Source: Pinus tabuliformis
Taxonomy: Eukaryota > Streptophyta > Pinopsida > Pinales > Pinaceae
Direction: 5' to 3'
NCBI GenBank assembly: GCA_031772625.1
Contig: CM062816.1
Location: 835,162,033 to 835,226,032 of the forward strand
DNA: 64,000 nt
Translations under genes and position numbers: made by a program
Shown here: positions 1 through 11,428 of the stretch, piece after piece
Numbering within the stretch: position 1 is the first letter of the stretch
Layout: every line of letters starts with the position of its first letter
Notes under the pieces: model-generated
The model's database searches: none
Told to the model about the DNA's origin: nothing
What the model saw: the letters and a program-made list of their open reading frames with translations, nothing else

Positions 1-951
1 AGCAAACAGGATGCGGAGCTCAAAACCTAACGGATTTTCAATGGCTAGGAAAATTAATACAATTGAAGGAAGAAATTTACCGGTGAAATCAATTTAGCAA
101 CACTGTAAATAGGCCGTTGAAAGTGGATCGACTACCGAATTGATTCGAACTGGAGACCTCCCCTGCACAGATTGACGGGAGCTTTCCAATAAAATTCTGC
201 CGCAAGATTCGCTTCCTTAAGACACGGCCTTATGTTACCTAGCTTTGAGACGTTTGCAAATCTGGCGATTAGAGGATAACGCCAATGTTGACCACTGTAT
301 ACCACAGGAACGCCAATGTGCCAGACTTTAAGGCTTCAGGCTTCAGAGGAATTCATCAACGCTTCAGGCTTCTCCAGCTGGGCCACAATGAAAGAAGGTG
401 GGATGGGGAAAACTATTATTCAAGCAGCGTTTCCAACGAAAATTCTCAGATTCATGCTCAGAGGGACAATAGGAGAACGCTCAGGAAAAACTGATGCGCA
501 GATAATGTCAGAGGCGCTCAGGACAGAGGGCTATAAACTACAGCAGTGGCAACGCTAAACTACAGCAGTGGCAGCGCTATATGCTCAGAGAATCGCTCAG
601 GGAATCGCTCATTCAGCAGGGCAGAGGGCGCAGTGTCAGGGCAGAGAATGAAACGCATGACAGAGGCAGCGCTCAGGTATGAGCAGCTCAGACACAGAAT
701 TATGAGCAGAGGTGCAGGACTGACGTGCACATAACAGGCCACAGAAAAACAAGTGGCTCTGATACCATGTTAAACACACATGGACAGCAAAGAATGTGAA
801 AGATAAATCATGTGAGTTCATTTTTTTTATTAACATAAGATACACATTTATAGTACAATAGGTGACTCTTGGGATTCAGATCCCAAGGTCTCTTGGACTG
901 CTTTTGTCCATTCGAATTCCACACTAACCCTTTAGGATTAGGTGTCCAACA
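1..951 (-). mobile_element. Ty1/Copia short-LTR retrotransposon, 5' end (fossil)
   Basis: The 5' LTR (768-951) and a complete tRNA-iMet primer-binding site (754-767, reading TGGTATCAGAGCCA on the minus strand) define the 5' end of a minus-strand element. Its leader runs left off the window edge. The leader has many GCAGAG/GCTCAG motifs, like the leader of the Copia element at 20829-26623, and both LTRs are under 200 bp and end alike (GGTGTC-CAACA type), so the two are probably related. No gag or pol is inside the window, so I cannot say whether it is whole. It sits inside a family A LTR and is therefore younger than that LTR. Confidence 0.75.
768..951 (-). repeat. 5' LTR, 184 bp, short-LTR Copia
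   Basis: The segment starts TGTTAAAC and ends GTGTCCAACA, and abuts a perfect primer-binding site on its left. Sequence resembling other family A LTRs begins immediately after it (compare 952-1532 with the matching part of 5164-6191). On the minus strand it carries a TATA-like stretch (TATAAATGTG). Confidence 0.75.
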
Positions 952-1532
952 CTCTCGGTGATGCAACAAAAACTTAGATTTCACAAGGAGATTGCGGTGA
1001 TCTTAGAAATGAAGTTTCGGTGGTATTACAAGGAAGACCTTTTGATGATTTCGGTGTCTCCACAGTCCCATAGTTTGGGTAATACTACAACGCGGTCCCA
1101 CTACATTGATGAAGTTTTCGTTGACACCACAGTGAGAAGGTTTCACAGTAAGAAAATCTCAGTGGTACTGCAATAATGAAGTTTCGGTGTAGCAAGTATT
1201 TAGTGCTAACACAATGATATGAACCTCGGTATGCAAACACAGTGAAAGGAGGATGACTTGATGGAGGTAGTGTCTAGTCTAAGTTGTAAGGGTCTTGGTC
1301 GTCTCATCTTGAATCTATTGAAGGAAGATTTTGTGACTAGGTTTTCCCCTTGAGGGGGGTTTTTCCCTAGCAACGTGCCTATATCTTGTGTTCTCTTCTT
1401 TTTTTGCTTGGCATTAATCTTGATGATAAGAAAAGATAATTAAGAGATCTAATACTAATAATGAAAACATCACAAGTTAATGTCATAATAAGGGAAATCA
1501 TTTTAACTGCCAACTCTTTGGATTTTCCAACA
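952..1532 (+). repeat. Family A LTR, 3' part
   Basis: Aligns over its full length with the 3' half of the LTR at 5164-6191, at roughly 90% identity by eye. It ends TTTTCCAACA like other family A LTRs and includes the conserved CCCC/GGGG hairpin near 1345-1358. Its left part lies beyond the inserted Copia element, outside the window. It may be the 5' LTR paired with 5164-6191. Confidence 0.7.
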
Positions 1533-4500
1533 TGGGAGGAAGATTTTGGAGCTGATTGAAGAGTTTATTTTCAGATTGGTTGGAGCTTCTTCTCTTCTCA
1601 AAATTTACAGATCTTCACGAGATATTTCATTGCCTCTACTCCTATTTTATTTTTCTCTAAAAAAAATGCCATAGAATTCTAAAAACCCTAGGGTTTTCTA
1701 TGCAGATTTTTCATTTCTTCCCCATGGCCCCCAGAAACAAGAATGATCTGGTTTGGGTTCACTGCCATTTAAATGAACAAGGGGTAAAAGTTTGCAACTA
1801 TTGTGGGAAAAAAGTTAAGGGTGGGGGGATCTATAGAATTAAAGAACACTTAACACATTGGAGAGGGCAAGTAAAACCTTGTGAAAATGTTTATGATGAT
1901 CTTAAAGCAGAGATGCAAAGTTTAATTGAAGCCTACAATGAAGAAAAGGGGAAAAACAAAAGAATTAAAAAAGATATAGGCAAAAGTCAAAAGGATGATG
2001 TTATGCTTAGTGACCCTTGAAGAATATGTGCCCAGTTTTGAAGATTCCTCTAGTTTCCCTGCTAGTATTGGAGAGGCTAGTTCAAGTTCTTTTAACTTTT
2101 AACATGAAGAGGACAGTAGCCCGTAGAGGGATTGACTCATTCTTTGTGCCCCACACCACCCCTGGTTCTCAACTGACCATTGATGCTAAATGGAAGAAGA
2201 TAGAGAAGGAAGCTGCATATGAATGCATTGCTAGATGGTGGTATGATGCAAACATACCTTTTAATGTGATTAATTCTGCATATTATCAACCCATGATTGA
2301 TGCTATAGGTTCATGTGGAGCAGGCTTCAAAGGCCCTAGCTTTCATGATATCAGGGGGCCGCTTTTACAAAATGAGGTCCAAAGAATACAATAGTACCTT
2401 ACATAGTTAAAGCAATCATGGACCAAAACATGATGCACAATTATGTCTGATGGATGGGTTGATGTTAGAATTTGCACCATACTAAATTTCTTAATTGCTT
2501 GTCCAAAAGGTACTATGTTTATCAAATCTAGTGATGCATCTGATCAGGTGAAGGATGCACAATTGCTATTTCGTTTTTTGGATGGAGTAGTTATGGAAGT
2601 AGGGGTTGAAAATGTTGTACAAGTTATCACAGATAATGCCTCTAACTATGTTGCAGCGGGAAAAATGTTGGAGGAAAAACACCCCACCATTTGGTGGTCT
2701 CCATGTGCAGTCCATTGTTTGGACCTCATGCTTGAGGATATTGGCAAAATTGAGTGGGTGAAGAAGTGTGTGGAAGATGCAAAATCCATAACCAGGTACA
2801 TCTACAACCACTCATGGGTTTTGAACCTTATGAGAAAGCATATAGGGGGTAAAGAGCTTGTTCGATCAACCATCACACGATTTGCAACAACTTCTTTTCT
2901 TTGCAATCCCTTGTTCAACAAAAATCGAACTTGAGGAAGATGTTTTCATGTGATGAATGGAATTCATCTCAGTGGAGCAAAAAGGCTGAAGGGAAACAGA
3001 TGGTTGACCAAGTATTTGACAAAAGATTTTGGTCAAAGGCAAAGGAGATTGTGCTATTTAGTGAGCCTCTTGTCAGAGTTTTGCGGATGGTGGATAGTGA
3101 TAAACCTGCCATGGGGTTTGTTTATGAGGCCATGGAACAAATAAAGGCAACATATGGGGATACAAGACAAAAGTACATTCCTCTATGGAGAATCATTGAT
3201 GAAAGATGGAACAAACAACTCCATAGACCTTCACATGCAGCCGGCTACTACTTAAATCCAAGTTATGTAATTTTGGATTTCAATGCTCATTGCTTATAAG
3301 TTATAAGTTTTAACTTATAACTTTTAGTTTTGTTGACTTGATGAATATGTTTTTGCTTTTTGAATTTTGAAGGTACCACTACATTACAAATTTTGAGGCT
3401 GATGGGGAGGTTTTAGGGGGATTGTATAAATGCATTGAGCGCGTGGTCCCAGATTCCAAGACTTAAGATCAAATTCCTAACAAGCTCTTGAATTTTAGTG
3501 AGAGTATTGGTACCTTTGGAATTTCTGTGGCTATAAGAAATAGAACAAAGAGTCCCCCACGTAAGAACTGTCAAAATTTGCAAATTCATTTGCTAATATT
3601 TTTTTTCCTTCCACCCTTTTTGCAACCTATTGGTGGCAACAATTTGGTAGTGAATTCCCTCAATTGCAAAAATTTGCAATTCAAATTTTGAGCTAGACAT
3701 GTAGTGCTTCAGGGTGTGAGTGGAATTGGAGTGTGTTTGAGCGTATACACACTAAGAAGAGGAACCGTTTGGAGCAAAAGCGGTTGAATGACATGGTTTT
3801 TGTTCAGTACAACCTTAGGTTGAGGCACAACCAATCGCTGAATAAAATCCCTGAATCAAGCAACATTGTCTTGGCTGACTTTGATCCAACATCAGAATGG
3901 GTTGTGGAGAGTCAAGCACTAGCATTTGACAATGAAGACCTTTCTTGGTTGGACTTGGACCCACCTCCACAGGATGCAGAGGCAGATATATCAGAAGCAC
4001 CAGTAGCAGTTTTAGGGCCAGGGGAATCAAGCCATAATCCCATTGCAGACCTGGATGCTACTCATTCTTCAAATGAGGATGAGGACGATGATCAAGAATC
4101 AGAGGATGATTGATGATTTGATCATTGATTTGTTGTAGCTGTAGCTTGTAGTATTGTAGGTTGTAGTATAATACTATGATCTATCTTGTTATTTTGGACT
4201 GTAAAGGCCTTTTAGAATCTATTTCTTGATGTTTGTAACATTTTTGGTTCAATGATGTTTTGCACTAAGTGCTATTTGGTTATATGCACTATTACCTGCT
4301 ATGTAAATGAGAAATTTTGCATATTTGTGTATAAATGGTTTGGATTCATATGCATGCACATGAATATATCTGTTTTTTCTTTAAAATATGAATATTTTAT
4401 GTGTGTGTGTTTTTTTTGTTTCTTTTTCTTCCGGTTCTGGTCCGGTTCCCGGTCCACAAGGTTTTCCGGTTCAATGACCGGTTTGGTTCCGATAACATTG
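1533..4500 (+). mobile_element. hAT transposon, left end lost (hAT-1)
   Basis: Contains a BED/DUF659/hATC transposase remnant (1724-4113). The right end is a subterminal array of CCGGTT-type motifs (4430-4494) finishing in AACATTG at 4500; read inward the right terminal repeat is CAATGTTATCGGAACC. The left end runs directly into the family A LTR at 1532 with no recognisable terminal repeat, so the 5' end is missing and the target duplication cannot be checked. The CAATGTT terminus matches those of the non-autonomous elements at 32510-33670 and 61892-63054. Confidence 0.8.
1724..4113 (+). pseudogene. hAT transposase (BED finger, DUF659, hATC), decayed
   Basis: A hAT transposase catalyses cut-and-paste transposition in the nucleus. 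The start MAPRNKND at 1724 is chosen by match to MAPKSKD at 44427 in hAT-2; the open frame begins at 1700. In order: a BED zinc finger (VCNYC then KEHLTHW, 1790-1870); a frame change near 2018 leading to FDSFF-like RGIDSFFVPH and DUF659 (2120-2394); in-frame stops near 2394-2430; SDGWVD and ITDNASNYV (2443-2934), which carry catalytic-core acidic residues; then WSKAKEIV to HRPSHAAGYYLNP (2950-3265). The C-terminal dimerisation domain (SGCEWNWSVFERIHTKKRNR) and an acidic tail lie at 3630-4113. Two family introns are recognisable, but each has lost a splice site: at about 3268 the donor is TT instead of GT, and at 3624-3625 the acceptor is AA instead of AG. The gene cannot make a full protein. 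Confidence 0.85.
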
Positions 4501-5163
4501 GTTTTGATTGGAGAATGAAGTTTGAAGGATATGTTGCTGTATGTGAAGGTTAAAAGAAAAGATTCAGTTAATAGGCCTATTGTGTTGAGAAGCAACATTA
4601 GGAAAACCCCGAAGGTTTGTGTTTATGATTACGTGAAAGTATATTTTTGATTGGGGTTGTGTGGGTGAATCTCTCGAAGGTTTTGATAGCATAGTGGTTA
4701 CCAATCAGTTTGATTGGGAGAGATTTGTTGTCCTTGATCTGCTGGGTCAAGGAGTGGTGAGGCTTTGTGAGTAAAGCATTGCCTGGGAGGACATCTGGTC
4801 GACACTTTGTGTTGATGTCTAGGTCTCGAAGTTAGAAAGGTGGTGTTGATTGTACAACTCTGTTTTTGATACACACCTGGATTCTTGGGTTGATGGTTAG
4901 CAAGTAAGCCTGATGGTACCTATAGAGGCTGAAAGCTTGAGTCCATCTTAGTCCCACCCGGATAGATTGCCTTGGTCAGGAATCTAGTTCGTGGCATTGC
5001 AATGCCTAAATTGTTGAGAGACCAATGGATAGATTGCCCTGGTCAAGAATCTAGTCCATGGCATTGCGGTGCCTAAACTTCTTCATAGATGATGTGGTTT
5101 GAGATCTTCCATGTACCTCTTTGATTATATGTAAATATGAATACCTCCCTAGTTAAGAGGAAG
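4501..5163 (+). other. Family A interior, 3' non-coding region with polypurine tract
   Basis: Homologous to 63530-64000 (shared phrases such as GTTTGTGTTTA and CATTGCCTGGGAGGACATCTGG), so it is the 3' interior of a family A element. It ends with a purine-rich tract (TTAAGAGGAAG, 5153-5163) abutting the LTR at 5164. A 67-bp tandem duplication lies at 4960-5078, and each copy contains the hairpin GGCATTGC(AA/GG)TGCC. A further perfect hairpin is CCAATCA/TGATTGG near 4699-4716. No reading frame of note. Confidence 0.7.
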
Positions 5164-6191
5164 TGTTGGGAAATGTAACTAGGTTTGGCCTTCATTTAAT
5201 GTATTTGAGTCATCTTGTAATATATTTGTCAAAAGAGAAGTGAAAATAATTCTATTATTAAATTGAATTGACTTCCAATTATAGGTCAAGCCTCCATTGT
5301 AGGTTTTTGGTTATTATCAAGTCATTTATTGTTTGACTCCTCCATGAAGTCATCCTCTTCAACAAGTCATCAACTTAGCCTTCTCATCGAAGTCTCTAAC
5401 TCAGCCTCAAAGGAATTATAGTCAAATGAACTTAAGTCGGCCTAAATAAAGACACATCACTTCATATACTCATGTCGACTCATTTATATTGGGCAGCCGC
5501 TATATATACAAGCCTAAACTTTGCATAAAATCATAAGTACAGTAGCTCACATAAATCTCAGAAGGACAAGTTCGGATACATCTAAAATGAAGTTCGTATG
5601 TGATAGGCTAAACTCTCGATGATGCAACATAAGCTCAGATTTCACAAGGAGATTGCGTGATCTCAGAAATGAAGTTTCTGTGGTATTACAGGGAAGGCCT
5701 TTGATGATTTCGGTGTCTCCACAGTCCCACTGTTTGGGTACTACTACAGTGCGGTCCCACTACAGTGATGAAGTTTTCGTTGACACCACAATGAGAAAGT
5801 TTCACAATAAGAAGATCTCAGTGGTATTGCAGTAATGAAATTTCGGTGTAGCAAGTATTTAGTGCTAACACAGTGATATGAACCTCGGTATGCAAACACA
5901 GTGAAAGGAGGATGAATTGCTGGAGGTAGTCTCTAGTCTAAGTTGTAAGGGTCTTGGTCGTCTCATCTTGAATCTATCGAAGGAAGATTTTGTGACTGGG
6001 TTTTCCCCTCGAGGGGGGTTTTGCCTTGGTAGCGTGGCCATATCTTGTGTTCTCTTCTTTTGTTGCTTGGCATTAATCTTGATGATAAGAAAAGATAATT
6101 AAGAGATCTAATACTAATAATGAAAACATTACAAGTTAATGTCATAATAAGGGAAATCGTTTTAACTGCCAACTCTTTGGACTTTCCAACA
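5164..6191 (+). repeat. Family A LTR, 1028 bp (3' LTR)
   Basis: Starts TGTTGGGAAATGTAACTAGG and ends GACTTTCCAACA, and is preceded by a polypurine tract. TATA box near 5509 (CTATATATAC). Conserved LTR hairpin at 6003-6017 (CCCCTCGAGGGG). About 90% identical to 952-1532 where they overlap. The two would bracket one family A element whose interior is now mostly hAT-1. Confidence 0.85.
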
Positions 6192-7092
6192 ACTTGGTCA
6201 ACTAGACCAAAAAATTGGCCTTCCTACTGCTGCCTAGAATTCGGTCAACCCTAGTCAATAGGGCCGAATTTTGGCCTCCTGCAACTGCCTTATAATCTTG
6301 GTCAACTTGTGGCCAAAGTGCCCAAAAACATCTCGGTCAACCTGCAGTCAAACTGCCTAGGAATAGGCCAAAATTCGGCCTCTTGAAACTGCCCAGAAAC
6401 TCAAACAAACTGCCCAAAATCTCTATCAAACTTTGCCCATAAATTTGGTCAACTCTTCTTAGAAATACTTAGGCGAACGTTGGTCAATGCAGGCTGTTTC
6501 AAAAACTTGTCTTCCTCAGAAATCCTTCTCCTTAACTTGCACGTGTGAACAAAAGAATAAATGATCTATTGATTCGAATTGTTCTCCAACTGATGAGGTC
6601 GAGTTGGTATTTATAGTTATGAGGTGCCCAAGGGGCACATCTCTTTGTGTTGCGCCGACCTATGCTTGGGAGCCGACTTGACCAATTTAAATTTAAATTT
6701 TAAATTTAATTTCCCTCCTTTTCATGGGTCGACTTGAATACCGACTGCAAGTACCAAAGATCAACACAAAGGGCATGAATGCCTCTCCAAAATTCCATTT
6801 TCTAACATCAAAAGAACCCACTAAAACATGCATGAACATATTTGACAATAGAGATACACCGACATAATTTGATGTGGCAGCTCAAGCATCAATTGATTTG
6901 AAAATAGAGATATGTCAACAAAATTTGATGTGGCATCTCAAGCATCAATTGATTTGAAAATAGAGATATGTCAACAGGCAGCTCAAGCATCAATATAATC
7001 TATACCCCAACATAAGATAACATACTTCACTAAAGTTTTTCCTCCCTTTAACGCATGACTTACAATTTCCTTGGCTTTTGAAGGGGGGTTTC
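6192..7092 (-). repeat. Degenerate family A LTR remnant in inverse orientation
   Basis: Read on the minus strand, 6560-6620 gives CTATAAATACCAACTCGACC, like the TATA and R region of family A LTRs (for example 7436-7460). 6192-6500 is a degenerate run of GGTCAAC and AACTGCCC motifs, the reverse complement of the GGTCGAAGTT minisatellite of other family A LTRs. No target duplication or clean ends found; old. A 56-bp tandem repeat follows at 6847-6999. The last 90 bp before the next LTR holds a GAAGGGGGG purine run. Confidence 0.5.
6847..6999. repeat. 56-bp tandem repeat, about 2.7 copies
   Basis: The unit starts AATAGAGATA and recurs at 6847, 6903 and 6959. Copies 1 and 2 are complete with a handful of mismatches; copy 3 is shortened. 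No coding potential. Confidence 0.85.
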
Positions 7093-8180
7093 TATTGAAA
7101 ATGTAACTAGTTTCGGTCTTCATAATTGTTGTACTCATTTCAATATGTATCCTATGTAACAAACAAAAGAAGAAAATAAAAAGTTATTATTTTAAAAGCA
7201 TGGGTTTCATGCTCATTATTGATGGTCTTCTAGGTAAAAGCATGTTGTTCATGCTTCTAGGATTTGTTAGGTCTTAGGATTTATTGTCATGAGTCAAAGG
7301 AGTCAACATCATGTTTATAAAACCCTTTCGGGCAAAGTGTGAATGGAAAAAGAATTTATTTTGTGTCGAGAAAGTTCTGGAAACTCCAAAAGTTCAAGTC
7401 AGCCTAAAGGAGGGAATTCGACCCCTTGGAAAGGCTATATAAAGGAGCAGTTCGATCTCATTTGGCATCTATTTACTCTTAAGTTTGATCTCAAGAAGGA
7501 AGTAGAATTTGTAGTTGGAAGTAGAAGAAGAGAGCGAAGATCTAGAAGAAGAAAGGAAGGACAAAAATATTGTTTCTGGGTTTCAATCTCTCTCACAAGT
7601 GCAAAGGATTAGGGTTTCTGCAACTTCCAAGAAAGGCCGAAATTGTAGCATTGTGTTGTAGTAAGATGAAGTGCAGTATGTTGTTGCTAGGAGGAAGAAT
7701 ACTCTATCTTGACCTCATTGACCTTGGGAGGAGCTGTCTTGCTCTAGGAAGGTCTCAAGAGGAAGCTAAACTAGGGCTTCTATAGTAGTAAGAAGGGTCA
7801 AAGTTGCAAGACGAGTTGCAGTGTTTGAAGCTGGCAGGTCAACATTGCAGGTTGAAGCTAGTTGGTGCAGAATTAAAGGATTTGTTGAAGGGATAACTTG
7901 GTACTTGGAGGCGGACTTGGTCTAGGGTTTGGGTATTTGTGTCTCGTTTGAAGAAGATTCTATAAGAAGAAAAGAGTTTTTCGAGTTTTCCCCTTGGAGG
8001 GGTTTTGCCCTGGCTAAGAGCCTAATTTTTGTGTCCTGTGTTGTTATTGTTTCTGTTCTTGATATTTGTTTGATGAAGAAGACCTAATAAAGTAACACAA
8101 GAAGAATAATAAAGTTCACAAGCAAATATTAAGGTTAAGGAAAATTGGAATTAATAGCTACCAATTTGAATTTTCCAACA
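7093..8180 (+). repeat. Family A 5' LTR, 1088 bp, with primer-binding site after it
   Basis: Begins TATTGAAAATGTAACTAG (family start TGTTGAAA) and ends ATTTTCCAACA, directly followed by TGGTATCAGAGC. TATA box CTATATAAAGGAG at about 7435-7447, so U3/R falls near 7470. The LTR hairpin is CCCCTTGGAGGGG at 7990-8002. The small open frames within (7343-7612, 7570-7785) are not thought to be genes. Confidence 0.85.
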
Positions 8181-9214
8181 TGGTATCAGAGCTAAGGTGA
8201 ACAAGAGGGAAGTTGGAAGGATCATCCTGTGGACACAAGGAAGGGTTTGCTTGTCAAGGGGAATCATTTGTGGAAGAAAGAAAGTAGAAGTCCTATTGAT
8301 ATGAAAGGAGGGTTTCTACATTGAAGAAGATCGAGACTACATCAAGCTCTCAAGGAAGTATTGAGAGGAAGACTAGAAGAAAGGGTTGTCACTTGAGAGA
8401 GAAGATCTACTTAAAGGCTTGTTGAAAGGTATTTGTGAGGGAAGCATGAAAATGATCTTGGTATCATTCATCACTCTTGAAAGTTGTTGTTGGAGGAATC
8501 CCAAGGAACATCTTTCAAGGACATTATTGAAGTTTCTTCAAAGGTCTTGGGGGCATCGAGAAAGGTTGAAGACATCATCAAAGAAGATGAGAATCTTGGT
8601 TATCAAGTAAGTATCATATTATTTCTCTCTGTCCGAATTTACAGGTCATATGGGTTCTTTCTCCTACGAAAGCAATAAGCTCGTTGGAGCATCAAATTAC
8701 CTAGCATGGAAGAAAATGATTGACCTAGCGCTGATAGAGCATGAGGTAATGGAATATGTAATTGGGGAAATCACCGAACCTAGCAAAGACAAGACTCAAG
8801 ATCTAGCAAAATACAAGAAAGGCAAAGTAAGGGCTCAAAGGATCATAGTTGTATCCATCAAAGATCCTCTTGTTCCATTTATTGTAAATTTGAAAACTTC
8901 CAAGGCTATATATGACAAGCTAGTGAACTTGTACTCTGTGAGTACATCGGGACAAATGATGTCTTTGTAGAATTAACTATACGAGATGAAGAAATCAAAG
9001 GATGAGGACATGGCATCCTTTCTAATGAAGATATCTCAGTTAAGAGATCACTTACAAGGGCTTGGAGGGAATTTTTGATTTGGAAATGACCATCTGTGTA
9101 CTAAATGCATTGCCACTGGAATGGAGCAACTTTGCAACAAGCATCTAATCTAATAACGATTCAACTCCTTTTGATGAGTTATGGGCTCAATGCATTTTGG
9201 AAGAATCAAGGATC

Positions 9215-10436
9215 TGTTGAAATATGTAACTAGGTTCGGTCTTCATAATGACACATGTAATCATGATTTTATGTAATGAGAAAAATAAATTTGATATTGT
9301 TTTCTTGAGGCATGGGTTTCATGCTCAAGAAGAATTTATTTTATAGGTCAAGCTCCCATTGAGAGCTTCTAGGGTTTATGAGTCATTGTCATGTATGAAT
9401 GACCCATTTGGGCATGTTACATATTGTAAAAAGAATTTATTTGAGTCAAAGTCAAGTCAAAGAACCCTCCAAGACCAAGTCATGATGCAATATTCAAGTT
9501 GGCCTACACTAAAGAACAAGTCGGCCTAAAAGGAGCAATTCAACCCAATTAGATGCCTATATAAAGGAGACATCGACTTCACTTGGAAGACACACTTCAC
9601 TTACACAAGTTCGATCACAAGAAAGGAAAAGAGTGTGAAGAAGAAGAGGAAGAACGAAGAAGAGAAAATCGAGTTTTTTTGGAATTGTTTTTGGGCTAGT
9701 TCTCTCCACACATGTGAAGGAATTAGGGTTCTTGCTGCTGCTGAAAAGCTGAGTTGCAGAAGTGAAGTGAGGTCATCAAGAGGAGCTATTTTGGAAGCCA
9801 AATTCTCTAGGAGAGAGAATCTACCGAAATGAAGGAGAAAGGAACAAGATCACACCATCATTTCTCACACTTGCAAGGGTTAGGGTTTCTACAAAAGATT
9901 TTTTTGGGCAAGTTGATGTTACAAAAGATTTTTCTAGGTAGGTCGAAGTTGCAGAAGTTTTGTTCTGGGCAGGTCAAAGTTGTAGAAAAAGTTTATGGGC
10001 AAGCCGAAGTTGCAGAAGTTTTGTTCTGGGCAAGTCGAAGTTGCAAAAGAAGTTGCTGGGCTGGTCGAAGCTATAGAAGAAGTTGTTGGAAGTCAGAGTT
10101 TGCAAAAGTTGCTAAAAGAAAGGTTTGGCTTGGTCTTGGAGGTTCTTGGTCAACGGTTAAAGGTCTTAGAATATGTCAGTTGAAGGTCTATAAGAAGAGA
10201 AGCAATTCTGGTGGGTTTTCCTCTCAAGTTGGAGAGGTTTTGGCCCTGGATAATCACCTACATCTTGTGTCCTATTGTCTCATTGTTCTTAATGTTTTGG
10301 TAGCTGTTTGATGATAAAGAACACTAATTATAATAAAGGAAAGAAGAAGTAAATCAAGAAAATTAAAAATACATCAGACGCAGTTGTCAAATTAAAGAGA
10401 AATCTCATGTACTCACTGCCCCTAGATTTCTCAACA
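9215..10436 (+). mobile_element. Solo LTR of family A in the gag (fossil)
   Basis: 1222 bp from TGTTGAAATATGTAACTAGG to TAGATTTCTCAACA, flanked by a perfect 5-bp target duplication GGATC (9210-9214 and 10437-10441). Contains TATA box CTATATAAAGGAG near 9553, a 31-bp minisatellite (9905-10110) and the LTR hairpin CCTCTCAAGTTGGAGAGG at 10220-10237. The clean duplication and uninterrupted ends indicate insertion followed by LTR-LTR recombination. Younger than the host gag. Confidence 0.93.
9905..10110 (+). repeat. 31-bp minisatellite in family A LTR, about 7 units
   Basis: The approximate unit is GGGCAAGTCGAAGTTGCAGA followed by AGTTTTGTTCT, repeated about seven times with substitutions. The motif GGTCGAAGTT is shared with a 23-bp minisatellite at the same LTR position in 49323-49482, so the same spot has expanded with different unit lengths. 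Confidence 0.8.
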
Positions 10437-10670
10437 GGATCAAGGTAAAAGATGACATTGGATCATATGAGCAGTCTCAAGCCTTTCTAGCTCGAGTAAA
10501 GAAGCTAAAGAAAGAAAATTTTGGGAAGTCCAAGAAGAAAGATATGTCCAAGGTTCAATGCTTTAAGTGCAATGAATATGGACACTATAAAAAGGGACAG
10601 TCCAAGCCAACAAAACAACAAGAGAAGGGAAAGAAGCGAGGCTCACATAGTTGAGAAAGTAGGAGAACCT

Positions 10671-11423
10671 GAGAAGAAGTGAAAGATCTCTACTACTAAA
10701 GAAGGCATCTTGTCTCTCAGGGTCTTGGTAAAATTGGTCTTTCCTTTAGGATAAGATGCATTGTTGATTACTTTAAAATAGTCTTGATTTTGCATAAAAT
10801 CATACAAAGAAGCATGTGGAATTAGCATATGTAGAGTCTAATTGGTTAAGTTGCTTTGTAAAAATCATCTAGTCTTTAAGAATAGATAGATAGACCATTT
10901 TTGCATATTGTTCATCCAACCATTATCTAACATTATGTTAGAGGTAGTCATCTTGCTTAAATGGATCATCATGATCTTGGAAGGACCTTCATTTTGGAAG
11001 GTTCATAGGAGAAGCATTATGACAAAGTTAGTATACATTCCGTGTAATTTAGGAACAATACTGTTAAGGGATGAAGGAATGCAATGGGTAAGGATGCAAG
11101 AATCATTATGAGGGATGTAGCGAGATGAGGAATAAGAGGCATAGGGATACACATTGGAAGTGACTCTTGGATAAGATTCATGTGTATAAAAATCTTATAA
11201 CATGCTTTGTATGACTATGTGATGTTTTAAAGAAAGGATTTGACTTACTTAAGGATGTGTGAAAGATTAAGATTTTCTCTAGAATATGTAAAATAATGAT
11301 TAACATCCAGTATAATCTTTAGAAGAAAAAGGTTGTAACTTTGTAATCAAGTTCGATCCTTGGGCACTCTGCTGCATGAAGGAAGATTCATACGGAGATG
11401 GACCATGAGGATGTTGATGGAAT
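10671..11423. other. Family A interior, non-coding
   Basis: AT-rich sequence between the gag and the family B solo LTR. No reading frame with recognisable similarity, no structural RNA and no LTR. Presumably decayed interior of the 7093 element. Confidence 0.5.
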
Positions 11424-11428
11424 GAGAA

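Larger units (their letters stand above)
8650..10670 (+). pseudogene. Copia-type gag of family A element, interrupted by a solo LTR (fossil)
   Basis: The N-terminal part (MGSFSYESNKLVGASNYLAW, then ALIEHEVMEYV and LVNLYSVS) is a typical Copia gag (DUF4219/UBN2 type). After the inserted solo LTR, the gag resumes with a CCHC zinc knuckle (CFKCNEYGHYKKGQS) at about 10557-10605. Gag would form the virus-like particle. A second family A gag of the same kind lies on the minus strand at 19682-20622. Broken in a few places. No pol follows. Confidence 0.8.

Noticed and set aside
120-215. tRNA-like GATTCGAACTGGAGACCTCC segment
   Set aside because: The GATTCGAA word resembles a T-loop complement, but neither the T-stem nor a 7-nt anticodon loop can be formed around it.
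7079-7092. GAAGGGGGG before the LTR at 7093 as a polypurine tract
   Set aside because: The LTR is followed by a primer-binding site and gag, so it is a 5' LTR; no upstream interior of matching orientation was found.
7343-7785. Small open frames in the family A 5' LTR
   Set aside because: They lie in the R/U5 part of an LTR, are not conserved in other LTR copies, and resemble no protein.
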